From: Halomonas sp.
GTDB lineage: Bacteria > Pseudomonadota > Gammaproteobacteria > Pseudomonadales > Halomonadaceae
Length of the DNA stretch: 12,425 nucleotides
Assembly: GCA_003560175.1 (NCBI GenBank)
Contig: PWIZ01000178.1
Location: forward strand, 1-12,425
Direction of reading: 5' to 3'
This document shows, piece after piece, positions 6,020 to 12,425 of this stretch. Made by a program: the position numbers and the translations under genes. The number at the start of each line of letters is the position of its first letter. The stretch's first letter is position 1. The notes below the pieces were generated by a model. That model did not search any database, was not told the DNA's origin, and saw only the letters and a program-made list of their open reading frames with translations.

Positions 6020-6949
6020 TCAGTGGCACTCCTTGGGTTGGATGGTCACGCGGCGGTGCACGTTGAAGTAGGGGTTGCGAGGCGCGTCGATCAGGGTGCT
6101 GTCGGCCAGGGTGAAGCCGTCTTCCTCACGCTGGACGCTGGCTCGCCACTGCCCCCGGTAGCCAATGCCTTCGGCCTGGTAGAAGCCGGCCACGGATTCC
6201 CAGGGCTGGTTCTTGTCGACGATGACCTCATCGTTGGGCTCGGCGTTTTCGCCGCGGCAGTCGCGGGTGTCGGCCACATAGATGCCCTGGTTGAAGAGGT
6301 TGCTGTATATCTGCCAGTAGCTGTTGTCCGGGGTGATGTTCTCCGGGGCCCCCGGCAGCGAAGCGGCCAGGCCCGAGATGGTCTCGTAGTCATGACCATG
6401 CATCCGGTAGTGGCTGCGATCCATCAGGTAGAAGGCCCAGAACCAGCGGGCATCGATGGCGGCGATCTTGGTGCCGCGCACGAAGTCGAGGTGGGCGCGC
6501 AGGCTGGGCTCCTCCTCCAGCTTGTGCAGCAGGATGTCCAGATACTCCTCGAAGGGCAGCACCGGGTGGCCGATCAGCTCGCCGGCGAAGTAATAGACCG
6601 GGTTGCACTCCATGCTGGCGATGAACATGTTGCGTGACAGCAGGCTCTGCAGGCTGTCGCCGGCCAAAAGGAAGGTGCGCAGGGTGACCTGCAGGGGCGC
6701 CATCTCGGTGCCGTTGGCCAGCGCTTCGAGGGTGCCGTGCGGGTCATGGGTCAGGCGGGGGTCGTCGCCGTACTGGCAGCCGTACTGGGCGCTCTCGTCG
6801 GCCAGGTAGTACTCCCAGGCCTGGACCTGCTGTGGTGTCATGGGCGTGCCGGCGAACGGCGTCTTGACCAGGTCGCTGGCCTGGGCCTGGCCGGCGATGG
6901 CGGCGCCCAGCAGGGCGGCAGCGCCCCACCGGGCTAGCGGATGTGGCAT
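6020..6949 (-). CDS. Exported protein of unknown function, operon gene 3
   Basis: A 309-residue protein of no family I recognise. The N-terminal signal peptide (MPHPLARWGAAALLGAAIAG, cleavage near AQA-SD) directs export. Four cysteines occur in the mature part (YGCQYGDD, MECNP, TRDCRG, PKECH at the very C-terminus). The middle is rich in aromatic residues (DARWFWAFYLMDRSHYRMHG, DNSYWQIYSNLF). The region around residues 57-125 (CQYGDDPRL, ANGTEMAPLQVTLRTFL, MECNPVYYFAGE) lines up with the product of the downstream gene, so the two are probably tandem paralogues. ATG 6949 begins 3 bases after the stop of the membrane protein gene, with AGGGA in that gene's end as ribosome binding site. Co-expression with the membrane protein suggests a partner role on its periplasmic face. 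This is inference. Confidence 0.82.
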   Translation of the reverse strand: MPHPLARWGAAALLGAAIAGQAQASDLVKTPFAGTPMTPQQVQAWEYYLADESAQYGCQYGDDPRLTHDPHGTLEALANGTEMAPLQVTLRTFLLAGDSLQSLLSRNMFIASMECNPVYYFAGELIGHPVLPFEEYLDILLHKLEEEPSLRAHLDFVRGTKIAAIDARWFWAFYLMDRSHYRMHGHDYETISGLAASLPGAPENITPDNSYWQIYSNLFNQGIYVADTRDCRGENAEPNDEVIVDKNQPWESVAGFYQAEGIGYRGQWRASVQREEDGFTLADSTLIDAPRNPYFNVHRRVTIQPKECH

Positions 6950-6952
6950 CGT

Positions 6953-9772
6953 CTAGTCCCTTGTTACGGTGATGGAATCGGAGGCGGCATCGGGCAGGGC
7001 GCTGCCCGGGCCAAAGACCCCGTGGCGTCCGGTGAAGGCGTCCAGCGCCTGGCGCAGGGCGTCATCGAGATGGCGGTGATGGACGATGATGGCGTCCCCT
7101 GCCGCGAGCTGGTCGAGGGCGGGCTGCAGCCGGGCGGTGGAGAGCCGCTGGGCATGTTCACGGTAGGCCTCGCCGCGGGCGCGCTCCCGCAGGCGTCGGG
7201 CATCCGCCAGGGTGAGGTGGCGCAGCGAGCCGTCGTCGGTCTCTGCGCTACCGTGCTCGGGGCCGAAGTAGGCCAGGGCGTAGTCGCGCTCATGCTGGGC
7301 GAAGCAGCTGAGCACTTCCGGCCGGCTGACCGCGGCGGTAAAGCGCTCTGGGCCGAGCAGGTCGGCCAGGGCATCGGCCTCCCGGCGCACGGCATGGCAG
7401 TTCACCTCGCCGTGCAGGGTCGGCTGGAAGTGGGTCCACAGCGACAGGTCGGCGGCGCCGCGCTGGAACTGGCGGGCGAACTCCAGCGCCGTGGGAATGG
7501 CCACCGGGCGCTCGGCCAGGGCCTCGCTGCCGCAGCTGGCGTGGCGAGCGGCTCGCCATTGCAGGCTGTCGACCCGGCCGATGTCCATCACGCGCTGAAA
7601 GTTGGTCAGACAGGTGCCTTGCCCCGAGATGATCGGCGAGCGGTGGATGGCCCAGTGGCGATCGCTGAGCAGCTGGAGGTCGACCATGACCGCCTGCTGC
7701 TGCCGTGAGCGTGCCTCTTGGACCTGATCGAAGAGCGGGCGAGTGACGTCCAGATGGGCCACCCGGGACACCTCGGGCATGGGGGCCGCGTCGTTGACCT
7801 GCTGGGCTGGCGGTGCGTCAGACGGGAGCCTCTGGCCGGCGCGCTCCGGCACCGTCTGGATCTCGGGCGCCTCGAGGGCCTCCTGTTCGCTGGCCACCTG
7901 CTCCGCCGAGGCGGCGATCAGGGGCGGGGCGAGGAAGGCCATGACCCTGCCAAGGGGGTAGACCACCGGCTCGGTGTTGATCACCCAGGTGGCGAAGAGG
8001 CTGCCCAGCGGCGAGAGGGCGCGCTCGGCCTCGCCGGCGAAGTAGCGGTAGGTCTCGGTCTTGACCACCGCGGCGCTGTTGGCCATGGGCAGCGCCAGCA
8101 CCAGGCCGAGGCCCGTGACCTTGATGAGGTGGGGCGGCCAGCGACGCCGGCTGCCCAGCAGGGCCGGCAGGCTCGCCGCCAGGCCGATGGCGTTGACCAG
8201 GGCGAAAAACAGCGAGAAGCCCATGGCGATGGGGGGCACGATCAGGGCGCGCACATACTGCTTGCCCTCTTCCTCCCGGGGCGCGCCGTTGGCCAGGGCC
8301 TGGGCGTCGGCGAAGAGCCGGGTACGCTCCTGGGCCGCCAGCGCCTGGTAGTGCGGGGTCAGGATGGCGTCCCGGAAGGCCGCCGGGTCGAGATCCAGCG
8401 AGATCAGCATCTGCCGATCCCGGGGGCGGAGTGCGTCGTGCAGGCGGTCCTGAACCGGCTGGGAGGCGAGGAAGCCCTCGGCGTTGAGGTCCAAGGGGAG
8501 GGTCGCGCCCAGCTGCTCCTGCATGGCGTCGTCGGCGCGCTGCCCCAGGGTCTGCATCGGTTCGCTGATCACGGCATCGAGGAAGGTGTCGCGATCGTCC
8601 GGGCGCCAGCCGGCCGGCAGGGTGAGGCCCTCCTCAGCGAGCGCGTCGCGGGCCTCGGCGGCAACGGCGTCGCTGGCCAGGAACTGCTCATAGGTCATCG
8701 CCTGCTGGGTGATGGCGGTCAACTTGCCGGCCAGGTGGTCGAAGTCCAGGTCGTGGCAGCGCTGGACTTCCTGGCGCTCGGTCACGAAGCGGCCCCGGCG
8801 CTGGACGGTGTTGGTGACGATCTCCGGTTCGTGGCACCAGTCGTGGGGAGCGACGTAGCGGCCCAGGTTGCGCGTGACCTCGTCGCGATAGATGTCTTCG
8901 ATGCGAATGATGCACTCGTCCCGGAAGCGGCCGTTGTCGCAGCGCTCCCGGGCCTGGAAGTAGCTGCTCAGGCTGCGCTGCAGGGTCAGGACCTGGCGGG
9001 TGAAGGCCTGCTCGTTGCGCTCGCCGGCCAGCGCCTGCCACTCCGCCATCAGCCCGGCCTGCAGCTCGTGCCAGTGCGCTTCGGCCCCGGCGCTCAGGTC
9101 TGCCTGGGCGTGCCAGTACTCGTCGGAGACCTGCTCGTAGTCCTGCCAGGCCTGCTGCAGGCTGGTCTGCAGCAGGCGGTACTCCTCGTAGTGCTCGGGG
9201 AGGGCGCGGGTGGCCTCATTGACCACGACCTGGTCGATGATGCGATCGGCTTCTGTCTTGAGCGAATCGATGAACTCCGGGGAGACGAAGGTCATCAGGC
9301 CGAGGACCGAGAGGAAGCTGCGGGTATGGGCCGAGTCGAGGTCCGCGTCGTCGAAGGGGATGCCGTCCAGCTGCAGGGCATTGTTGGCCAGGCCGCGCTT
9401 GAGCAGCAGCAGATGCTGGGCATCCATGCGCTGCTCCGCCGAGGTCCGGTCGACGAGGGTGTCCACCAGGATGCGCTGCCCGTAGAACATCAGCGGGAAG
9501 CCGATGACGACGGCCAGGGCGATGGCGCCGACGTTGCGCAGCAGCGGCCGGCCCTGCACCTTGATCAACCGCAGCAGCAGCAGGCTGAGGCCGATGCCCG
9601 AGAGAATGCGCCCCTCCAGCTCCAAGGCCAGGACCTCGGAGCGCGTGAGGCTGGCGACGGCGGCATCCACCAGTCGGCTGTTGAAGGCGAGCTCATAGAC
9701 CAGATAGAGCAGGTTGAGGACAAAGAGAACCAGCAGCCAGGCGCGCAGGCCCTTGCCGAAGGGGTTGATCAC
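6953..9772 (-). CDS. Large multi-pass membrane protein of unknown function, operon gene 2
   Basis: A 939-residue protein that I cannot assign. Hydrophobic segments lie at about 11-30, 56-70 and 80-97. A long, mostly helical and highly charged region follows (about 100-508), with four cysteines (278, 287, 313, 339). A second membrane cluster is at about 509-540, 550-568 and 590-620. An acidic, proline-rich linker (about 625-670) leads to a C-terminal domain (about 690-939) with four more cysteines (721, 747, 792, 823) and His-rich spots (HWAIHR, NCHAVRR, VHHRHLDD). The paired cysteines suggest that both soluble regions face the periplasm. The start is GTG 9772, preceded by AAGGA at 8 bases. 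The upstream gene's TAA overlaps this site, which implies translational coupling. The C-terminal domain distantly recalls a phosphodiesterase-like pattern, but too weakly to name. Confidence 0.85.
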   Translation of the reverse strand: MINPFGKGLRAWLLVLFVLNLLYLVYELAFNSRLVDAAVASLTRSEVLALELEGRILSGIGLSLLLLRLIKVQGRPLLRNVGAIALAVVIGFPLMFYGQRILVDTLVDRTSAEQRMDAQHLLLLKRGLANNALQLDGIPFDDADLDSAHTRSFLSVLGLMTFVSPEFIDSLKTEADRIIDQVVVNEATRALPEHYEEYRLLQTSLQQAWQDYEQVSDEYWHAQADLSAGAEAHWHELQAGLMAEWQALAGERNEQAFTRQVLTLQRSLSSYFQARERCDNGRFRDECIIRIEDIYRDEVTRNLGRYVAPHDWCHEPEIVTNTVQRRGRFVTERQEVQRCHDLDFDHLAGKLTAITQQAMTYEQFLASDAVAAEARDALAEEGLTLPAGWRPDDRDTFLDAVISEPMQTLGQRADDAMQEQLGATLPLDLNAEGFLASQPVQDRLHDALRPRDRQMLISLDLDPAAFRDAILTPHYQALAAQERTRLFADAQALANGAPREEEGKQYVRALIVPPIAMGFSLFFALVNAIGLAASLPALLGSRRRWPPHLIKVTGLGLVLALPMANSAAVVKTETYRYFAGEAERALSPLGSLFATWVINTEPVVYPLGRVMAFLAPPLIAASAEQVASEQEALEAPEIQTVPERAGQRLPSDAPPAQQVNDAAPMPEVSRVAHLDVTRPLFDQVQEARSRQQQAVMVDLQLLSDRHWAIHRSPIISGQGTCLTNFQRVMDIGRVDSLQWRAARHASCGSEALAERPVAIPTALEFARQFQRGAADLSLWTHFQPTLHGEVNCHAVRREADALADLLGPERFTAAVSRPEVLSCFAQHERDYALAYFGPEHGSAETDDGSLRHLTLADARRLRERARGEAYREHAQRLSTARLQPALDQLAAGDAIIVHHRHLDDALRQALDAFTGRHGVFGPGSALPDAASDSITVTRD

Positions 9773-9783
9773 GAGGGGCTTCC

Positions 9784-10194
9784 TTATGGTGATGCGGAGG
9801 GGCGGGGCGTGGTGATCAGGACGGGGCCGGACGTCGGCAGGAGGTCGGCGGGGCCATGATCACGAGAGGGGAGCTCGCCACGCTCGGGAAGCGAAACGCC
9901 GGCGGCGGGGCGGGAGAGGGGGGTTACCTGGCCCTGATCGTTGAGATAGGCGCCCTGCTGAACCAGGAAGGCCTGGTCGTCATCCCGCTGGCGGGCGGCA
10001 TCGGCGGGAAGCGTGACGCCTTCGATGGCCAGCGGCTTCGGCGCTGGCGATTCGGCAGCTGGCGGGCAGTCTGCCTGCCGGCAGAGCAGACCGGCGGCAA
10101 ACGCCTCGAGATCACTGGCGAAGCCCGGGGAGGGCGCCAGGGTCATGAGCCACAGGGGTAGCGGCCAAAGGGCCCGGTACGGTGAACGGTGCAT
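9784..10194 (-). CDS. Small exported protein of unknown function, operon gene 1
   Basis: A 136-residue protein with an N-terminal signal sequence (basic MHRSPYRALW, hydrophobic core LPLWLMTLAP, likely cleavage after GFA or GFAS). The mature part is only about 110 residues, rich in proline, alanine and aspartate, with a single close cysteine pair (LLCRQADC) and little predicted fold beyond that. It is the first gene behind the promoter region at 10224-10268. ATG 10194 is preceded by GGGAGAG at normal spacing. Its TAA at 9784-9786 overlaps the ribosome binding site of the membrane protein gene, which fixes the two as one transcription unit. It may be a small periplasmic partner of the membrane protein. 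I do not recognise the family. Confidence 0.75.
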   Translation of the reverse strand: MHRSPYRALWPLPLWLMTLAPSPGFASDLEAFAAGLLCRQADCPPAAESPAPKPLAIEGVTLPADAARQRDDDQAFLVQQGAYLNDQGQVTPLSRPAAGVSLPERGELPSRDHGPADLLPTSGPVLITTPRPSASP

Positions 10195-10223
10195 CTGGGC
10201 TCTCCCTTTCCCAAGCTGCGGAC

Positions 10224-10268
10224 GTAACAGATCTTACGAAATATGTAATAAATCTTATGCTCTCGCAA
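10224..10268 (-). promoter_or_regulatory. Operon promoter region with two 13-bp direct repeats 21 bp apart
   Basis: An AT-rich island in GC-rich DNA. On the plus strand GTAACAGATCTTA (10224-10236) and GTAATAAATCTTA (10245-10257) match at 11 of 13 positions with starts 21 bp apart, two helical turns, so a regulator could bind both on one DNA face. A candidate minus-strand promoter is TTGCGA (10268-10263), a 17-bp spacer and CATATT (10245-10240), which overlaps both repeats. The arrangement fits tandem sites for a dimeric regulator such as a two-component response regulator, which is inference. Confidence 0.55.
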
Positions 10269-10357
10269 ACCGGCGTTGGCGTCCAGCCGAATGGGCCTGG
10301 CGTGGCTCCCGGGAGGGCGCCAGCCAGGTTGATTGTAGTGCCGAGGGGGTACGGGCA

Positions 10358-10386
10358 GCCTCCTGTCGTTCCGAGCGACCGGAGGC
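10358..10386. other. Hairpin in the spacer between DUF6482-type gene and operon
   Basis: GCCTCCTGTCG (10358-10368) pairs with CGACCGGAGGC (10376-10386) with one mismatch and a 7-base loop. It lies downstream of the DUF6482-type gene on the minus strand but lacks a T-run, so it is a poor intrinsic terminator. It may be an attenuator, a factor-assisted terminator, or chance. The remaining spacer (10269-10492) shows nothing else I can support. Confidence 0.4.
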
Positions 10387-10492
10387 TCGGCAGCTGCTGC
10401 TCGACACCGAAGAGGCAGCCTGGTGGTCAGACACCTGATCTTACCCAGCATTGGTGGACACCGTCGTGGCCATGCCCCCGGTAGGCTCTGCG

Positions 10493-10861
10493 CTACCCCC
10501 GGGTGCGAAAGGCGATGCGGGTGCCGTGTGCCAGGCGCGCGGCTGCCTCCAGGGGAGGGGCTGCCGGGAGGCCGACCATTTCGTCGGTGACGTCGGCCCA
10601 GGTCAGGATGCCGTGGGTCAGACCCAGCGGCGCCAGGGCGCGACTGATCCACTGAGTGCCGGTAAAGCGGCGGGTTTCGCCGTGGTCGTCCACCAGCAGG
10701 CTTTCGCCGCCGGCGTGGTGCAGGCGCACCAGATAGTAGCCCATGTCCAGTGACTGGACCTCCACGGTAGGCGGCGAAGCGGGATCGAGGCACTCGGCTA
10801 ATGTGTCCAGGGTCAGGGGGTCGGGCAGGGCGGGGGCGTCGAGAGGTATCATGGGTGCCAT
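10493..10861 (-). CDS. DUF6482-family protein
   Basis: A 122-residue cytoplasmic protein without signal or membrane segment. I place it in DUF6482, a family of small proteins common in Halomonas and Pseudomonas with no known role, from the order [45 protein letters not shown] and [13 protein letters not shown]. Two starts compete: ATG 10861 (MAPMIPL) and ATG 10852 (MIPL). Neither has a clear ribosome binding site; I kept the longer one. It is a single gene, divergent from rluF and separated by 298 bp from the operon that follows on the same strand. The N-terminal 30 residues are proline-rich and acidic and longer than I would expect for the core domain. Confidence 0.75.
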   Translation of the reverse strand: MAPMIPLDAPALPDPLTLDTLAECLDPASPPTVEVQSLDMGYYLVRLHHAGGESLLVDDHGETRRFTGTQWISRALAPLGLTHGILTWADVTDEMVGLPAAPPLEAAARLAHGTRIAFRTRG

Positions 10862-10883
10862 CCGTTGTTGGACATGAGCTGTT

Positions 10884-10914
10884 ATTCTATCGCTAGTTGT
10901 ACAGGTGTTGTCAT
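10884..10914 (-). promoter_or_regulatory. Possible promoter of the DUF6482-type gene
   Basis: On the minus strand ATGACA (10914-10909), a long 19-bp spacer and TAGAAT (10889-10884). The predicted start would be about 16 bases before the longer ATG, leaving a short leader. Both boxes fit, but the spacing is poor. The spacer 10862-11080 holds no gene; the rluF promoter should also lie here but I cannot place it. Confidence 0.3.
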
Positions 10915-11080
10915 GTGGCTACGCGCCGATGCCTGTTCCTGCGGCAGCGACGGACCGTTTGCCGATGCTGCCCACTGGGGGGCTGCCTCTCCGGCTGGCC
11001 GCCGAGCGGGTCAGCCCTTACACTGCGCGGCATCATGCCGTGCCATTTCGGCCCACCTCCTTCTGTCCCGGACGCGTCCC

Positions 11081-12076
11081 ATGGCCCAGACTCTCTCGAA
11101 GCGAATCAACAAGTACATTAGCGAGAGCGGCATCTGCTCGCGGCGGGAAGCCGACCGCTATATCGAGCAGGGCAATGTGCGCATCGACGGCCGGCGTGCC
11201 ACCCCCGGCGACCAGGTCTTCCCGGGGAGCGTGGTCAAGGTCAACGGTCAACTCGTCGAGCCGCTGGCGCTGGAAGAAGAGGACCTGGTGTTCATCGCCC
11301 TCAACAAGCCGGTGGGCATCGTCAGCACCACCGAGCCCGCTGAGAAGGCCAACATCGTCGACTTCGTGAAGCACGGGGCACGCATCTTCCCCATCGGCCG
11401 GCTGGACAAGGACTCCCAGGGGCTGATCTTCCTGACCAACAATGGCGACCTGGTCAATCGCATCCTGCGGGCGAGCAACCAGCACGAGAAGGAGTACCGG
11501 GTCACCGTCAACAAGCCAATTACCGATGAGTTCATTGCCGGTATGGGCGGCGGTGTGCCGATCCTCGGCGAGGTCACCAAGAAGTGTCCAGTGGTCAAGG
11601 AGTCCCGGTTCGTCTTCAATATCACCCTGGTCCAGGGGTTAAACCGCCAGATTCGCCGCATGTGCGAGGTGTTCGGCTATGAGGTGGTAAAGCTCGAGCG
11701 GATACGCATCATGAATGTGTCGCTCAAGGGGCTGGCGACGGGGGATTGGCGGGACCTGACGCCGGCCGAGGTGGCAACGATCCTCGCCATGACCGAGCAC
11801 TCCGCCTCCGAGTCCCAGAAGCCCGGCGGTCGCACGGCTCGGCGCAAGGGCGGCAAGGCGGGGCCAAAGAAAGCGGTAGCCGAAAAGGCGGGGGCCCAGC
11901 AGCGCCCCCCCCCTCGCCGTGGCGAAAGCGGCAAGCCTGCCGGCGGCAAGCCCGGGAGGCGCAAGACCGCAGACAAGAGCGTGGCGGCTGGCAAGCCGGC
12001 CAAGGGTGGGCGACCCTCGGGAGCTCGCGCGAAATCCGGCGGCCCGCCCGGCAAGCCCCGCGGCCGCAAGAAGTAG
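11081..12076 (+). CDS. rluF: 23S rRNA pseudouridine synthase RluF
   Basis: A 331-residue enzyme that isomerises uridine 2604 of 23S rRNA (E. coli numbering; RluF can also modify tRNA-Tyr). An N-terminal S4 RNA-binding domain (about residues 6-65, [20 protein letters not shown]) is followed by the RsuA/RluB/E/F catalytic domain with [10 protein letters not shown] (74-83), the catalytic aspartate D109 in [10 protein letters not shown], and [19 protein letters not shown]. The near identity of [17 protein letters not shown] and KPITDEFI to E. coli RluF, as I know it, supports F rather than B or E. ATG 11081 is chosen because RluF proteins begin about ten residues before LNKYIS; no strong ribosome binding site precedes it. 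From about residue 245 on, a Lys/Gly/Pro/Arg-rich low-complexity tail extends it beyond the E. coli length of about 290. Such tails are common in this subfamily and probably bind RNA. Confidence 0.95.
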   Translation: MAQTLSKRINKYISESGICSRREADRYIEQGNVRIDGRRATPGDQVFPGSVVKVNGQLVEPLALEEEDLVFIALNKPVGIVSTTEPAEKANIVDFVKHGARIFPIGRLDKDSQGLIFLTNNGDLVNRILRASNQHEKEYRVTVNKPITDEFIAGMGGGVPILGEVTKKCPVVKESRFVFNITLVQGLNRQIRRMCEVFGYEVVKLERIRIMNVSLKGLATGDWRDLTPAEVATILAMTEHSASESQKPGGRTARRKGGKAGPKKAVAEKAGAQQRPPPRRGESGKPAGGKPGRRKTADKSVAAGKPAKGGRPSGARAKSGGPPGKPRGRKK

Positions 12077-12104
12077 TCCATTCTGTTCCGACCGAGAGTT
12101 CCGT

Positions 12105-12425
12105 ATGACCGACCCCCGTCTCCATAGCCCTGCCGTGGCCCGCAATCGCCAGCCGATCCTCGCGGTGTTGCAGCCAGTGCTGCCCGACAGCGCGCGGGTG
12201 CTGGAGGTGGCCAGCGGCAGCGGCGAGCATGCCCTGCACTGCGCCGCCGCCATGCCGGGCTGGGCCTGGCAACCCAGCGACCCCAACCCCGAGGCGCTTG
12301 CCTCCATCGCCGCCTGGCGCGAGCGGGCCGGGTTGCCCAACCTGGCCGAGCCGATCCGCCTCGACGCCACCGATTCGGCCAGCTGGCCGGCGGGCCCCTT
12401 CGAGGCCATCGTGGCCATCAACCTG
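12105..12425 (+). CDS. DUF938 SAM-dependent methyltransferase, partial (runs off the window)
   Basis: The first 107 residues of a class I methyltransferase-like protein of the DUF938 family. Residue segments fit that family: ARNRQPILAVLQ (13-24), the SAM-binding glycine motif VLEVASGSGEHALHCAA (32-48), WQPSDPNPEALASI (54-67), and FEAIVAINL at the window edge, where the family continues with an N-M/L-I-H-I-type motif. Substrate unknown. ATG 12105 follows rluF by 28 bp in the same direction with no terminator between them, so co-transcription is possible; a GAGAG sequence upstream may serve as ribosome binding site. The stop codon lies beyond the window. Confidence 0.88.
   Translation, partial: MTDPRLHSPAVARNRQPILAVLQPVLPDSARVLEVASGSGEHALHCAAAMPGWAWQPSDPNPEALASIAAWRERAGLPNLAEPIRLDATDSASWPAGPFEAIVAINL

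Noticed and set aside
6953..7700. Glycerophosphodiester phosphodiesterase-like domain at the C-terminus of the 939-residue protein
   Set aside because: The HR and N-F-x(5)-G-x-D pattern is vaguely similar, but the catalytic glutamate and aspartate motifs of that family are not visible, so I did not call it.
6941..7708. Plus-strand open frame of 255 codons, and a similar one at 6023-6637
   Set aside because: Both are antisense to operon genes, with no family signal and no sensible ribosome binding site.
7718..9859. A 713-codon open frame on the plus strand
   Set aside because: It lies opposite the 939-residue membrane protein gene. Its translation is a Val/Gly/Gln/Ala-rich mixture with no domain, as expected of the antisense frame of a GC-rich gene. 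The minus-strand protein has membrane segments, a ribosome binding site and operon spacing.
10478..10505. Possible terminator hairpin at the end of the DUF6482-type gene
   Set aside because: Only a 5-bp stem (GGTAG/CTACC) pairs cleanly and there is no T-run.
10865..11080. A 72-residue N-terminal extension of RluF
   Set aside because: The extension is Cys/Ser/Arg-rich with no homology, while the S4 domain begins about ten residues after ATG 11081, as in other RluF proteins.
1..12425. tRNA, rRNA, CRISPR array or phage integration site
   Set aside because: Nothing with cloverleaf potential plus conserved tRNA bases, rRNA-like sequence, or regularly spaced repeats was seen. The repeats present are palindromic pairs, not arrays.

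Overview
The window looks like an accessory stretch of the chromosome of a GC-rich gammaproteobacterium. Halomonas or a close halophile is the best guess. It carries rluF, a DUF6482-type protein and a DUF938 methyltransferase, the encoded proteins are acidic, and DUF6482 genes are common in that group. This placement rests on recognised protein families only; no search was run.

Left part (1-1733): a nearly complete IS30-family element (3-1104) with imperfect 27-bp terminal inverted repeats. It abuts a frameshifted, truncated IS4-family transposase remnant on the minus strand (about 1105-1556). A short spacer with a 14-bp tandem repeat follows.

Centre-left (1734-5150): an O-antigen ligase/Wzy_C-type membrane protein whose stop codon is supplied by a palindromic repeat. 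Next come two related RelE/ParE-type toxin-antitoxin loci that converge tail to tail. The plus-strand module (3269-3861) looks intact, with a palindromic operator and a promoter that predicts a leaderless toxin mRNA. The minus-strand module keeps its antitoxin, but its toxin is a frameshifted C-terminal remnant. A REP-associated tyrosine transposase (RAYT, 4349-4996) overlaps the 5' edge of that broken toxin. A composite double-hairpin repeat of about 78 bp sits just upstream of the RAYT, and a second copy forms the 3' end of the ligase gene.

Centre-right (5169-10194): a tightly packed minus-strand operon of four genes that I cannot assign to a known system. In order they are a small exported protein, a 939-residue multi-pass membrane protein with two large cysteine-containing soluble regions, and two exported proteins that are paralogues of each other. 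All junctions are within a few bases. The operon starts behind an AT-rich promoter region carrying two 13-bp direct repeats exactly 21 bp apart. This is the best candidate for an undescribed system: an envelope-located, membrane-anchored assembly with exported partners, probably under control of a dedicated regulator.

Right part (10493-12425): a DUF6482-type protein on the minus strand, then rluF (23S rRNA pseudouridine synthase) with a long basic tail, and the start of a DUF938 methyltransferase that runs off the window. These look like ordinary chromosomal genes.
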